Source: DATDPM01 sp963841995 (lineage in GTDB: Bacteria; Pseudomonadota; Alphaproteobacteria; DATDPM01). Taken from it: a stretch of 64,000 nt of DNA. Shown piece after piece: positions 1 through 9,745 of this stretch. The notes under the pieces were generated by a model. It worked only from the letters and a program-made list of their open reading frames with translations, did no database searches and was not told where the DNA came from. The stretch spans positions 222,284 to 286,283 of the forward strand of contig CAWJEX010000007.1 of NCBI GenBank assembly GCA_963841995.1, given 5' to 3'. A program made the position numbers and the translations under genes. Each line of letters starts with the position of its first letter. Position 1 is the stretch's first letter.

Positions 1-117
1 CGCCGGTCTTGACCGTAGACTCCGTTACGCTCTGCGACCGCCGGCTTGATTCTCAGCCATCCGGCCGCAACGCAACCCGATACGACCATGTAAACAGGGC
101 CTAGTTCGCGATACGCC

Positions 118-564
118 CTAATTGGCAATGCGCCAGGACCCATCCGGCTGCAAGCAGGCGGTGCCGTAGCTGTTCTGGGCTCTGCCTTCAACAACCACCG
201 TCGATTGGTATTCGCGGCACGTCAGGCCGTTCGAAGCCTGATAGGGCGGCGAAACCGGCGTGGCGCTGATGGCTTGGCCGGACGTGACATAGGCCGAAGC
301 CGGCGGGGCGTACACAGCGCCGGGAGGCTGCGCGTAATAGACCGGCGGTGGGCCTACGACCACCGGCGGACCGAAGAACGGGTAAAAAAAGTGGGGCCGG
401 AAGCCGCAATTGAAGCAGCCGCCAACAAATACCTCGGCATCGGCCTGGGGAGCCATTGCTGCTACCAAGCCAAGCCCCAGAACGGCAGCGGCAAGGCCCT
501 GTTTTGCAAAGCGGGACACCGGCTGTGCCACGGGAATGAGACGCAAAATCATTGAGGTCTTCAT
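118..564 (-). CDS. Small secreted protein with Pro/Tyr-rich middle and surface-antigen-like C-terminus
   Basis: The 148-residue product has a signal peptide (basic start, hydrophobic stretch about residues 22-38, probable cleavage after ADA at 43). A Pro/Tyr/Gly-rich low-complexity stretch follows (about 55-95). The Cys-containing C-terminus (CREYQ near 116-120, then AYGTAC-like and QPDGSWRI motifs) resembles the tail of alphaproteobacterial 17-kDa surface-antigen-like proteins. A periplasmic or surface location is inferred. The ATG is preceded by AGAGGAC, a reasonable ribosome site. It is divergent from ppiD and stands alone. Function is unknown; the family resemblance is from memory of the motif, not a search. 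Confidence 0.6.
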   Translation of the reverse strand: MKTSMILRLIPVAQPVSRFAKQGLAAAVLGLGLVAAMAPQADAEVFVGGCFNCGFRPHFFYPFFGPPVVVGPPPVYYAQPPGAVYAPPASAYVTSGQAISATPVSPPYQASNGLTCREYQSTVVVEGRAQNSYGTACLQPDGSWRIAN

Positions 565-640
565 GGTGTCCTCTGGAAACTCATGAATAACGTTACTAAT
601 TTCACGGAAAATAAGGCCTCTTCCTGCGCGGCTTAGAGCC

Positions 641-667
641 TGATCTTGTCAGTTGGAACCGGCGGCG
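641..667 (+). repeat. Short dispersed repeat, copy 1
   Basis: This 27-bp segment matches 10584-10610 at 24 of 27 positions, with the first 14 bases identical (tgatcttgtcagtt). The two copies lie in intergenic DNA about 10 kb apart. It resembles the core of short palindromic intergenic repeats that are common in alphaproteobacteria. Confidence 0.45.
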
Positions 668-786
668 GGTTGCGTTTCAATCCTGCCGTGACAGGCCGTC
701 CAATCCCTTGTTGCGGCAGCCCTTAGCCACTCTTATCATGCGCGCCGCCGGACGATCCGGCCGCCCCATAACCATCTGGATTTCCT

Positions 787-2658
787 ATGCTCGATAGCCT
801 CCGCAAAGGCGCCAACACTTTGGCCGCCAAACTTTTATTCGGCCTCCTCGTGATTGCGTTCGCGATTTGGGGCATCGGCAGCCGCGATATTTTCTCGGCC
901 GGCCAAAACTATGTGGCCAAGGTCGGCGACGTGAAGATCGACCCGCAGACGCTGACCAACGAATATCAGCGGATGCTCGCGCAATTGCGGCCGCAATTCG
1001 GTGGAAAGCTCGACCCCGACCAGGCCAAACAGATGGGCCTGCCCCAACTGGTGTTGAACCAGCTTGAGAGCCAGGCGTTGCTGGACCAAGCGGCGCAGGA
1101 TCTCGGCATCGCGGTCAGCGACGACGTGATCTACACAACGATCAAGGGCAATCCCGCTTTTCAGGGACCGGGCCAAAAATTCGACGATTTGACCTTCCGC
1201 CAGCAACTTGCGCAGGCCGGGATTACCGAACAAGCCTTCGTCGCAAAGCGTCGCGCCGAAATCGCCCGGGACATCTTGACCGGCACGGTGCGACTTAGCG
1301 GCCATACGCCGAGGATGATGGCCGAAGCGCTCTATCGGCTCCGCGAGGAAAAGCGGGTTGTCGACAAGGTGGAAATTCCGGACACGGCCTTCACCGATAT
1401 CAAGGATCCCGATGATGCGACGCTCGCCGCTTATCACAAGGAACATGCGGCGACATTTACGGCGCCGGAATATCGCGCCGTTACCTATCTCGCCCTGACT
1501 CCCGCCGATCTCGCCAAGGACATCCAGGTTTCCGACGAAGACCTCCGGCAAGCCTATGACGACAATAAGAGCCATTATGCGATTCCGGAGTTGCGAACCC
1601 TCGAGCAAATGGTGCTCGCCAATGAGGATGCGGCAAAGCACGCCGAGGATATGCTTTCCCAGGGCAAGGATTTTGCCGCGGTCGCCAAGGAAGTCGCCGG
1701 CGCCGACAAAGACGCCATCGAGCTTGGCGCGGTGAGCAAGGAGCAATTGCCGAAGGAATTGCAGGATCCGGCCTTTGCCGTGCCCCAAGATGGCGTCACC
1801 CAGCCGATCCAGGATGCGCTGGGCTGGCACATCCTCAAGACCGTAGCGATCAAACCGGGTTCGATGAAAACCTTCGATGAAGTCAAAGACGAACTGCGTG
1901 AATCGATCGCGGAGGAACGGGCCACCGACAAGATCAGCAAGGAGGCCGACGAGCTCGAAGACACGCTGGCATCAGGCGCCAGCCTGGAAGACACGGCGCA
2001 GAAATTGGGCCTGAAGACGGTGGCGGTGGCGGCCGTGGACTCGCAGGGCCGCGACGACAAGGGTGACCCGATCACCAGTCTTCCCCGCGGACCCTTCGTC
2101 ACCACCGCTTTCGCGACACCGGAGGGCAAGACCAGTACGCTGATCGAGAGTTCGGATAACGGATATTTCGTTATACGGGTCGACAAAATCGCGCCAGCGG
2201 CGCTCCGTCCGCTGGAAGGCATTCGCGACGTGGTGATCTCGGTGTGGCGCGATGAGCAGGCGCGCAAGGCGGCAAAGGCCCGCGCCGACGAGATCGCGTC
2301 ACAGGTCAAGGCGGGCAAAAGCCTTGCCGACGCGGCAAGCGCCTACCATTACGACGTGGAAACGACGACGCCAATCAAGCGCGATGAAGCCGGAGCCCTG
2401 CCGCAAACCCTGGTCACGGACCTGTTCAAGGAACCCGAAGGCGGCGTTGCAACCGCCGAAACCAAAACCGGCGCGATCGTGGCGCAGGTAAAGAAAATCG
2501 AAGCGGCCGATCCGGCCGCCGACAAGCCGGGCGTGACCGCGTTTCAACGGCAACTTGACGCCACGCAAGGCACGAATTTCCTCGACCAATACGGCCTGGC
2601 GCTGCAAAACCGCTACCCGATCACTGTTCATACCAAGACCTTCGACGCGCTGTTCTAG
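787..2658 (+). CDS. ppiD: Peptidyl-prolyl cis-trans isomerase D (SurA/PpiD type)
   Basis: This 623-residue inner-membrane-anchored periplasmic foldase has a short cytoplasmic N-terminus and one membrane segment at about residues 15-31. A SurA-N-like chaperone region follows, then a parvulin domain at about 265-355 (including GWHILK near 350) and a second long chaperone region. PpiD helps outer-membrane and periplasmic proteins fold as they leave the Sec translocon. trpE starts 8 bp after its stop, so the two are probably co-transcribed. Length is normal for the family. Confidence 0.9.
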   Translation: MLDSLRKGANTLAAKLLFGLLVIAFAIWGIGSRDIFSAGQNYVAKVGDVKIDPQTLTNEYQRMLAQLRPQFGGKLDPDQAKQMGLPQLVLNQLESQALLDQAAQDLGIAVSDDVIYTTIKGNPAFQGPGQKFDDLTFRQQLAQAGITEQAFVAKRRAEIARDILTGTVRLSGHTPRMMAEALYRLREEKRVVDKVEIPDTAFTDIKDPDDATLAAYHKEHAATFTAPEYRAVTYLALTPADLAKDIQVSDEDLRQAYDDNKSHYAIPELRTLEQMVLANEDAAKHAEDMLSQGKDFAAVAKEVAGADKDAIELGAVSKEQLPKELQDPAFAVPQDGVTQPIQDALGWHILKTVAIKPGSMKTFDEVKDELRESIAEERATDKISKEADELEDTLASGASLEDTAQKLGLKTVAVAAVDSQGRDDKGDPITSLPRGPFVTTAFATPEGKTSTLIESSDNGYFVIRVDKIAPAALRPLEGIRDVVISVWRDEQARKAAKARADEIASQVKAGKSLADAASAYHYDVETTTPIKRDEAGALPQTLVTDLFKEPEGGVATAETKTGAIVAQVKKIEAADPAADKPGVTAFQRQLDATQGTNFLDQYGLALQNRYPITVHTKTFDALF

Positions 2659-2666
2659 GGCGGAGC

Positions 2667-4205
2667 ATGAAGCCGGCGCTCGATTTTGCTTCCTTTGCCA
2701 GCCCTTATGAGGCTGGCCAGGCGCAGCTCTTGTGGACGGTTCTGGTCGCCGATCTCGAAACCCCGGTTTCGGCGATGCTCAAGCTGGGCTTGGGGCGCGC
2801 CAACAGCTTCCTCCTCGAATCGGTGGAAGGCGGCGCCATTCGCGGCCGCTATTCCGCGATCGGCTTCGATCCCGATGTCGTCTGGCGCTGCCGCGGGAAA
2901 ACGGCGGAGATCAATCGTCAGGCGTTGAAAACCCCCGATACTTTCGAACCCTGCCCGGGCCCGCCGCTGGAATCGCTACGGGCGCTAATTGCCGAATCGC
3001 GGACCGATCTTCCGGAAAAGTTGCCACCGATGGCATCCGGCTTGTTCGGCTATATCGGTTATGACGCCGTACGCTTGATGGAGCGCCTGCCGGACAAGAA
3101 TCCGAGCGAGATCGACATCCCCGACGCGATGTTCCTGCGCCCCACCATCATGGCGATCTTCGACATCGTCGAAGACAGCGTGTTTGTGGTGACGCCGGTT
3201 TGGCCTAATCCCACCGTGCCGACGCGCAAAGCGTACAATCAGGCCTGCGACCGCTTGCGCGAAGTCGCCAGCCGTTTCGACCGCGACCTCAAAATGGGCC
3301 ACGCACCGGAAGAAGTGGCGGGGGAATTGGCGGAACCGGTTTCCAATACGACGCGCGCCGAATATCACGCGATTGTGGCAAAAGCGAAAGAATACATTCT
3401 GGCGGGCGATATTTTTCAGGTCGTCCCGTCCCAGCGCTTTTCCGTTCCCTTCGCCCTGCCGCCCTTCGCGCTTTACCGGGCGCTTCGTCGCCTCAACCCT
3501 TCGCCCTTCCTGTTCTTCTTCGATTTCGGCGGATTTTCCGTCGTCGGGTCGAGTCCGGAAATTCTCGTCCGCTTACGCCAAGGCGTGGTCACCATCCGCC
3601 CGATCGCCGGCACGAGACCGCGCGGCGCCAACGCGGCGGAAGACCGGGCACTCTCCGCCGATCTGCTGGCCGATCCCAAGGAAGTGGCCGAGCATCTGAT
3701 GCTGCTGGATCTGGGGCGTAACGACGTGGGCCGGGTCGCAAAGACCGGGACCGTGCACGTCACCGACCAAATGGTGATCGAATACTATTCCCACGTCATG
3801 CATATCGTCTCGAACGTCGAAGGCGACATCGATCCGAAATACGACGCCCTGGATGCGCTGATCGCCGGTTTTCCGGCCGGTACCGTCAGCGGCGCGCCGA
3901 AGGTGCGGGCGATGCAAGTCATCGACGAATTGGAGAAGACCCGGCGCAATCTCTACGCCGGAGCCGTCGGCTATTTCTCCTGCACCGGCGACATGGACAC
4001 CTGCATCGCGCTCCGCACCGCGGTCGTCAAAGACGGAACCATCTACATTCAGGCGGGCGGCGGCGTCGTCGCCGATAGCGACCCCGAATCCGAATATCAG
4101 GAAACCCGCAACAAGGCCCGGGCGCTTTTGCGCGCGGCGCAAGAAGCCGTGCGGTTCGCCGGAACCGGCGCGGAAGAACCGGCCCGGGAAGCCGGTGGAC
4201 GTTAA
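2667..4205 (+). CDS. trpE: Anthranilate synthase component I
   Basis: The 512-residue TrpE makes anthranilate from chorismate using ammonia delivered by TrpG, the first committed step to tryptophan. It has the N-terminal regulatory region with the LLES element (residues 49-52) that binds feedback tryptophan in this family, and the C-terminal chorismate-binding domain with the GTRPRG, LLDLGRND and AGAGGGVVADSDP-like motifs. It sits 8 bp after ppiD. It is separated from trpG by a convergent gene, so the two subunits are in different transcripts here. Confidence 0.95.
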   Translation: MKPALDFASFASPYEAGQAQLLWTVLVADLETPVSAMLKLGLGRANSFLLESVEGGAIRGRYSAIGFDPDVVWRCRGKTAEINRQALKTPDTFEPCPGPPLESLRALIAESRTDLPEKLPPMASGLFGYIGYDAVRLMERLPDKNPSEIDIPDAMFLRPTIMAIFDIVEDSVFVVTPVWPNPTVPTRKAYNQACDRLREVASRFDRDLKMGHAPEEVAGELAEPVSNTTRAEYHAIVAKAKEYILAGDIFQVVPSQRFSVPFALPPFALYRALRRLNPSPFLFFFDFGGFSVVGSSPEILVRLRQGVVTIRPIAGTRPRGANAAEDRALSADLLADPKEVAEHLMLLDLGRNDVGRVAKTGTVHVTDQMVIEYYSHVMHIVSNVEGDIDPKYDALDALIAGFPAGTVSGAPKVRAMQVIDELEKTRRNLYAGAVGYFSCTGDMDTCIALRTAVVKDGTIYIQAGGGVVADSDPESEYQETRNKARALLRAAQEAVRFAGTGAEEPAREAGGR

Positions 4206-4208
4206 AGC

Positions 4209-5300
4209 CTATCCGCGCTGTGCCGTATTGCCGCCCGCTGTCATTTGATGGCGGACGATGGCGCTTAAGGGCACGAGCACGATCCCATCCGCTTGCATGC
4301 GCGGCAGCCAGGCTTTGAGCGCTTCCAGCGTGCCGTCATGAGGATGGCCGATTGCCACCGCGAATCCGTCCATGCGGGCGACCCGTTCGGTTTCGGCCAG
4401 CCGTTGCTCGACCTCTTCCGCGTTCTGATCGTTGTCGAGAAAGACTTGGCGCGCCGCCGTCGGTACGCCCATCTCATGGGCCAATTTCTCGCCGACCGAA
4501 TCCGGAATGGTTTTCGAATCGAGGAACAGCAACCCCCGCGCCTTCAACTCGTTCATCACCAATTCCATGCCGTGACGATCGCGGGTGAAACGGCTTCCCA
4601 TGTGATTGTTGACGCCGACATAGCCGTCGAAGCGATCGAGATTCCAGTGGAGGCGGCGCAGCAATTCATCGTCGGGGATTTCGGTCATGAGCGCGTTCGG
4701 GCCCGGGTTCTGGGTCGAATCCATGGCCTCCATCGGCATATGGACGAGAAGCTCGTGACCGGATTGCTTGGCGAGGCGGACCTGATCCGCAACGTCTTCC
4801 GCATAGGGCAGAAAAGCCAGCGTCACCGTTGCCGGAAGTTCGATGGCGCGCGCCGAGCGATGCCGGTCCACGCCGACATCGTCGATCACGATGGCCACCA
4901 TCGGCCGCCCGTTGGTTTCGGGCGCCGTCGAGGCAAATCGCATCCAGGCGGGCGAAAGCGTCGATTGCGAAGACGATCCTGCGGACGGCGGCGATGAATC
5001 GGATTTATGGGCTTCCGGCGGCAGGTTCCGTTGGGCGCTGCTGAGATCGACCGGCTCATGGGCGCCTTCCGGCGACCCGGCGGCAGGCGCAATTTCCGCC
5101 AACCGCGCCTCTTGACGGCCCGCGACCGGAAGCCAAAGCCGGGCGACGGCAAATCCGACGATCGCGGCGACCGCGATCACGCCGAATACCTTCAGGGCTT
5201 CACGCCTGGCCGCCGCTTCGCGCTTTGGCGAAATGCGAAAACGGAACAGGCTCGATAGGCGGCGGTGCCAAGACGCCGGTTTCGAGCGTTTAGCGGCCAT
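4209..5300 (-). CDS. Divergent polysaccharide deacetylase family protein (YibQ-like)
   Basis: The 363-residue protein has a basic cytoplasmic N-terminus, one membrane segment (about 38-58), a Ser/Pro-rich linker, and a divergent polysaccharide deacetylase 2 domain from about 134 to 350. The domain opens with VAIVIDDVG and carries the GHELLVHMPME and HMGSRFT motifs. A periplasmic envelope role is likely, but substrate and activity are not established for this family. It lies antisense between trpE (3 bp to its stop) and trpG, an unusual place since trpE and trpG normally adjoin. Confidence 0.85.
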   Translation of the reverse strand: MAAKRSKPASWHRRLSSLFRFRISPKREAAARREALKVFGVIAVAAIVGFAVARLWLPVAGRQEARLAEIAPAAGSPEGAHEPVDLSSAQRNLPPEAHKSDSSPPSAGSSSQSTLSPAWMRFASTAPETNGRPMVAIVIDDVGVDRHRSARAIELPATVTLAFLPYAEDVADQVRLAKQSGHELLVHMPMEAMDSTQNPGPNALMTEIPDDELLRRLHWNLDRFDGYVGVNNHMGSRFTRDRHGMELVMNELKARGLLFLDSKTIPDSVGEKLAHEMGVPTAARQVFLDNDQNAEEVEQRLAETERVARMDGFAVAIGHPHDGTLEALKAWLPRMQADGIVLVPLSAIVRHQMTAGGNTAQRG

Positions 5301-5555
5301 TGGCGTTAGAACACTGCGGGTCTGTCATTGCAATTCCTGATTTGACGTCTCATATGAAATAGGCCGGCGCCGTGGGGCCGCGGCGAGCCGGGATGCGTAG
5401 ATTAAAGCCCTGCAGATGCAGCTCGAAACCAGCCATTTTCCTGGCACTTTGAAGCCTTTTTGGGGCTAGGCTGCGCTTCCTTCGCTCTCACGGACCTGAT
5501 ATATCTGCGCTTAACATATAAGGCTTAAGAACTCCTAGAACGGTCAAAGTTTGCG

Positions 5556-6146
5556 ATGTTCCTGTTGATCGACAATTACGACAGCTTCACTTACAATCTC
5601 GTTCACTATCTAGGCGAGCTTGGGGCCGATGTCGTCGTCCGCCGCAACGACGTCCTCACGGTCGACGAAGCGCTCAATCTGAATCCTCAAGGCATCGTAA
5701 TCTCGCCGGGACCCTGCGATCCGGATCGCGCCGGTATTTGCTTGGAGCTGATCGAACGCGCGGCACCGCGAATTCCGCTCCTCGGTGTTTGCTTGGGCCA
5801 TCAAGCGATCGGCCAGGCTTTCGGCGGCAAGGTGGTGCGCGCACCGATGCCCATGCACGGCAAGGTAAGCGCCATTTACCATAAAAATACCGGCGTGTTG
5901 CGCGGCTTGCCCAATCCGTTCCATGCCACCCGCTATCATTCGCTCATCGTCGATCGCGCGAGTTTGCCCGATTGCCTCGAAATCACCGCCGAAACCAAGG
6001 ATGGCTTGATCATGGCCCTGGCCCATCGCAGCCTGCCGGTTCACGGCGTTCAGTTCCACCCGGAATCGATCGCGACCGAGCACGGGCACGATATGTTGCG
6101 CAATTTTCTCGAACTCGCCGGAGCGCGCGTCCCGGCCGTGGCCTGA
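5556..6146 (+). CDS. trpG: Anthranilate synthase component II (glutamine amidotransferase)
   Basis: This 196-residue class I glutamine amidotransferase has the nucleophile in GVCLGHQ (Cys near 79), and the His/Glu pair in GVQFHPES near 170. It supplies ammonia to TrpE. The same subunit may also serve PabB in folate synthesis, as in many bacteria. It heads a transcript trpG-trpD-trpC-moaC-moeA. The 255-bp region before it (5301-5555) has no gene; I could not find a convincing Trp-codon leader peptide or attenuator there. Confidence 0.93.
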   Translation: MFLLIDNYDSFTYNLVHYLGELGADVVVRRNDVLTVDEALNLNPQGIVISPGPCDPDRAGICLELIERAAPRIPLLGVCLGHQAIGQAFGGKVVRAPMPMHGKVSAIYHKNTGVLRGLPNPFHATRYHSLIVDRASLPDCLEITAETKDGLIMALAHRSLPVHGVQFHPESIATEHGHDMLRNFLELAGARVPAVA

Positions 6147-6177
6147 TCCAGGTCTTGCCCAAATTGAACGGGGCCGC

Positions 6178-7218
6178 ATGAGCGATCTCAAGCCATTCCT
6201 CGCCGCGGTCGCCGCGCGCAAATCGCTTTCCGAAGCCGAGGCCGAACAGGCCTTCTCGATTATCATGTCCGGAACCGCGTCCGAATCCGAAATCGGCGCC
6301 TTCCTCATGGGATTGCGCGTGCGCGGCGAAACCGTCGACGAAATCGCAGGCGCCGCCAGGGTCATGCGTGGCAAGGCCCATATGGTCGATGCGCCGGAAG
6401 GGGCCATCGATACCTGCGGCACCGGCGGCGACGATTTGGGTACGCTCAATATTTCGACCGCGGCCGCCATCGTCACCGCCGCTTGCGGCGTTCCCGTCGC
6501 CAAGCACGGCAACCGCGCCTCATCGTCGCGTTCAGGATCGGCCGATGTGCTGGCCGCACTTGGCGTCGATCTCGATGCCGAAATGCCGCTTGTCGAACGC
6601 TCGCTATGGGACAACAAGATCGCTTTCCTGATGGCGCCGCGGCACCACAGCGCGATGCGGCATGTGATGAACGTCCGCCGCGAACTTGGCATCCGGACCA
6701 TTTTCAATTTGCTGGGGCCGCTTTCGAACCCCGCCGGCACCCGCCGTCAATTGGTGGGTGTGTTCGCGTCGGAATGGGTGAAGCCGTTGGCGGAAGTCCT
6801 GTTGCGGTTGGGCGCGCAATTCGCCTGGGTCGTGCATGGCGGCGACGGACTCGATGAGCTGACGATTTCCGGTCCCTCCGAAGTGGCCGAACTCAAGGAT
6901 GGACAAATTCGAAGCTTCACCGTGACCCCGGAGGATGCCGGCTTGCCGCGCGCCCGCGTTGAAGACATCCGAGGCGGCGACGCGATCGCGAATGCCCGGG
7001 CGCTCAGGGCCCTTCTGCACGGTCAGCCGGGACCTTACCGCGATATCGTCCTCCTGAATTCCGCGGCGGCTCTCATTGTCGCTGGAGTGGACGGAGATTT
7101 GCCGGCCGGAGTCGCGCGGGCGCAGGAAGCCATCGATTCCGGCGCCGCGCTTGCCACACTCGATCGATTGATCGCCGTCGGCCATCGTCCCAAGGCGGCA
7201 AGCGAGCAGACGGCATGA
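6178..7218 (+). CDS. trpD: Anthranilate phosphoribosyltransferase
   Basis: The 346-residue TrpD transfers the phosphoribosyl group of PRPP to anthranilate. It shows the PRPP-binding GTGGD motif near 80, the KHGNRASSSRSGSAD segment and LGPLSNPA. It starts 31 bp after trpG. Its stop overlaps the trpC start as ATGA, so TrpC translation is probably coupled. Confidence 0.95.
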   Translation: MSDLKPFLAAVAARKSLSEAEAEQAFSIIMSGTASESEIGAFLMGLRVRGETVDEIAGAARVMRGKAHMVDAPEGAIDTCGTGGDDLGTLNISTAAAIVTAACGVPVAKHGNRASSSRSGSADVLAALGVDLDAEMPLVERSLWDNKIAFLMAPRHHSAMRHVMNVRRELGIRTIFNLLGPLSNPAGTRRQLVGVFASEWVKPLAEVLLRLGAQFAWVVHGGDGLDELTISGPSEVAELKDGQIRSFTVTPEDAGLPRARVEDIRGGDAIANARALRALLHGQPGPYRDIVLLNSAAALIVAGVDGDLPAGVARAQEAIDSGAALATLDRLIAVGHRPKAASEQTA

Positions 7219-8027
7219 GCAACGCGCTGGTCCGGATCTGCGCCGATAAGCGCAAGCATGTGGCAACACAAAAAGCGGCAAAACCGCTTGAGGCTCTAAC
7301 ACGCGAGGCCGAGAAATTGCCGCCCCCGCGGCCTTTTGCCCAACGGCTTACGAGCGTCGCCGACGCCGGGCGCTATGCGGTGATTTGCGAAATGAAGCGG
7401 GCCTCGCCCAGCGGCGGTCAGGTCCGCACCGATTTCGATCCCGGGATCTTGGCCCGGCAGTATGAGGACGGGGGTGCCGCCTGTTTGTCCGTCCTGACCG
7501 ATGGCCCCTATTTCCAGGGACGGGACGAAGACCTTATCGCGGCGCGGTCGGCCTGCGGCCTGCCCTGCCTGCGCAAGGACTTCATGCTTGAGCCTTATCA
7601 GATCGTCGAATCCCGCGTCCTCGAAGCCGATTGCGTGTTGTTGATCATGGCGGCGTTAAGCGACGGAGAAGCGTATGAGCTCGAATCCCTGGCGACGGAT
7701 TTGGGGATGGATGTTTTGGTCGAGGTTCACGACGCCGAGGAACTGTCCCGCGCGCTTCGCTTGCGCTCTCGCCTGATCGGTATAAACAATCGCAATCTCA
7801 GGACCTTGAAGACAGAAATTGCGACGACAGAAGAACTTGCCCGCCAGATCCCGGACGATCAAATCTTAGTCAGCGAGAGCGGCATCAAAACCCTTGCCGA
7901 TCTTGAGCGGCTGTCTGAAGCCGGCGCCGATGCGTTTCTCGTCGGCGAATCGCTGATGCGCGAAAAGGATGTGACGGCGGCGATCCGGGCCCTGATCGGG
8001 GAGTCCCTGGAACAAGTGGGGGCGTGA
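7215..8027 (+). CDS. trpC: Indole-3-glycerol phosphate synthase
   Basis: The 270-residue single-function TrpC (not fused to TrpF) closes the indole ring of CdRP. The TIM-barrel signatures EMKRASPS, LRKDFMLEPYQI, INNRNL and SESGI are all present. It overlaps trpD by 4 bp and is followed 1 bp later by moaC. The later tryptophan genes trpF, trpB and trpA are not in this window. Confidence 0.95.
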   Translation: MSNALVRICADKRKHVATQKAAKPLEALTREAEKLPPPRPFAQRLTSVADAGRYAVICEMKRASPSGGQVRTDFDPGILARQYEDGGAACLSVLTDGPYFQGRDEDLIAARSACGLPCLRKDFMLEPYQIVESRVLEADCVLLIMAALSDGEAYELESLATDLGMDVLVEVHDAEELSRALRLRSRLIGINNRNLRTLKTEIATTEELARQIPDDQILVSESGIKTLADLERLSEAGADAFLVGESLMREKDVTAAIRALIGESLEQVGA

Positions 8028-8028
8028 G

Positions 8029-8505
8029 ATGCCGAAGCTCTCTCACATCGATGCCAAAGGCGAGGCGGCGATGGTCGATGTTTCCGGGAAAACCGTGACC
8101 TTGCGCAGCGCCACCGCCAAGGGATCCGTGCTGATGGCACCGGCGACACTGCGCATGGTGATAGAGGGAACCGCCAAAAAAGGCGACGTGCTCGCGGTCG
8201 CCAAGCTCGCCGGGATCATGGCCGCCAAGCAGACCGCCACGTTGATTCCGCTTTGTCATCCGTTGCCGCTCTCCGTAATCCAGGTGGAGCTAACTTGCGA
8301 CCAGGCCCGCAATGCCGTCGACATTACGGCGACGTGCAAGGTGGAGGGCCAAACCGGGGTCGAGATGGAAGCGCTGACCGCCGTCAGCGTCGCCGCTCTG
8401 ACCGTCTATGACATGTGCAAATCAGCCGACCGTAACATCACCCTCACCGATATCCGCCTGATCCATAAATCCGGAGGCAAATCAGGGACCTTCGAGGCGG
8501 TTTGA
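8029..8505 (+). CDS. moaC: Cyclic pyranopterin monophosphate synthase
   Basis: The 158-residue MoaC acts with MoaA to convert GTP to cPMP in molybdenum-cofactor synthesis. The conserved LIPLCHPLPL motif (near 76) and GVEMEALTAVSVAALTVYDM stretch are intact, as is the C-terminal KSGG motif. It follows trpC with 1 bp spacing and its TGA stop overlaps the moeA ATG. Confidence 0.96.
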   Translation: MPKLSHIDAKGEAAMVDVSGKTVTLRSATAKGSVLMAPATLRMVIEGTAKKGDVLAVAKLAGIMAAKQTATLIPLCHPLPLSVIQVELTCDQARNAVDITATCKVEGQTGVEMEALTAVSVAALTVYDMCKSADRNITLTDIRLIHKSGGKSGTFEAV

Positions 8506-9716
8506 TGATTTCCGTCGAAGCGGCTCTGGGGCGTATCACCGCCGCCTTTGCTCCGTTAGGAGTTGAGACGGTTCCGCTCGCCGAAGCGTTGGGACGGGTG
8601 CTTGCCGAGGATGTCGCGGCAACGCTAAGCCAGCCGCCGGTTGCCGTTTCCGCCATGGATGGCTACGCGGTTCGAGCGGCCGATATCTCGTCCCTGCCGG
8701 CAACCCTGCGCTGCGTCGGCGAGGCTCCTGCTGGGGGTAGTTACGGCAAGGAACTCTGTGGCGGCGAAACAGTCCGGATCTTTACCGGCGGGCCGGTGCC
8801 GGCCGGGGCCGATACCATCGTCATCCAGGAAAACACCGAGGCCGAAGGCGGGCATGTCACCGTCATCGCGGCAGCGCTGCCTGGCCGCTACATCCGGCCC
8901 GCCGGTCTCGATTTCAGGCAGGGCGAGATCGGCCTCAAACGCGGCCGAAGGCTTACGCCACGGGACATCGGCCTGGCGGCGGCGATGAATCTGGCGGCGC
9001 TTCCCATCCGCTGCAAACCCAAAATCGCCGTTTTGGCCACCGGCGATGAATTGGTGCCGCTGGGGACAATTCCCGGCCGCCATCAGATCATCAGTTCCAA
9101 CGGTGTCGGGCTTGCCGCTTTCATCGCCGCCCAGGGCGGTCTTTGCATCGACCTTGGCATTGCCCGGGATTCGATCGAAATGCTCCGCGACGCGGCGGGA
9201 AAAGCGAGGGACGCCGATCTGCTGGTGACCACCGGCGGGGTTTCGGTCGGCGATCACGATCTGGTTCAGGAGGCTTTCGGCCAAATCGGCTTTGCCGCCG
9301 ATTTCTGGCAGGTCGCCATGCGGCCGGGAAAGCCGTTGTTGTTCGGCCGGATCGGACAGTTGCCGGTCTTGGGATTCCCGGGCAACCCGGTTTCGGCATT
9401 GGTGTGCGCCGTGATCTATCTTGCCCCGGCGATCGCGGCCATGCTCGGAGTGGCGGAATCGTCCCTATCCACCCAGTCCGCATTGCTCGCCATCGACCTT
9501 GCGGCCAATGATCACCGCCAGGATTACCTGCGTGCGCGTCTTTCCTTCGACACCGAGGGCAACCCGGTTGCAACGCCCTTCCCCCGCCAGGACAGCTCCA
9601 TGCTCTCCTGCCTTGCGGCGGCCGATTGCCTGATCATCCGGCCGCCTCATGCGCCTCCAGCCAAGGCTGGGTCGCGGGTTTCGATCCTCGCCTTGCCTTC
9701 CATCCCTCCGCTTTAA
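8505..9716 (+). CDS. moeA: Molybdopterin molybdenumtransferase
   Basis: The 403-residue MoeA inserts molybdate into adenylated molybdopterin. It has the N-terminal SAMDGYAV motif, the MoCF-binding TTGGVSVGDHDLV segment and GFPGNPVSA, ending in a C-terminal domain IV. I start it at the ATG at 8505, which overlaps the moaC stop by one base (TGATG), rather than the TTG one codon earlier. lexA follows after an intergenic region with an SOS box. Confidence 0.94.
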   Translation: MISVEAALGRITAAFAPLGVETVPLAEALGRVLAEDVAATLSQPPVAVSAMDGYAVRAADISSLPATLRCVGEAPAGGSYGKELCGGETVRIFTGGPVPAGADTIVIQENTEAEGGHVTVIAAALPGRYIRPAGLDFRQGEIGLKRGRRLTPRDIGLAAAMNLAALPIRCKPKIAVLATGDELVPLGTIPGRHQIISSNGVGLAAFIAAQGGLCIDLGIARDSIEMLRDAAGKARDADLLVTTGGVSVGDHDLVQEAFGQIGFAADFWQVAMRPGKPLLFGRIGQLPVLGFPGNPVSALVCAVIYLAPAIAAMLGVAESSLSTQSALLAIDLAANDHRQDYLRARLSFDTEGNPVATPFPRQDSSMLSCLAAADCLIIRPPHAPPAKAGSRVSILALPSIPPL

Positions 9717-9745
9717 CAACCGATTCAAAGCTTGACGCCGGACAG

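Noticed and set aside
5301..5555. Possible tryptophan leader or attenuator before trpG
   Set aside because: No short ORF with Trp codons and no convincing terminator/antiterminator pair could be found.
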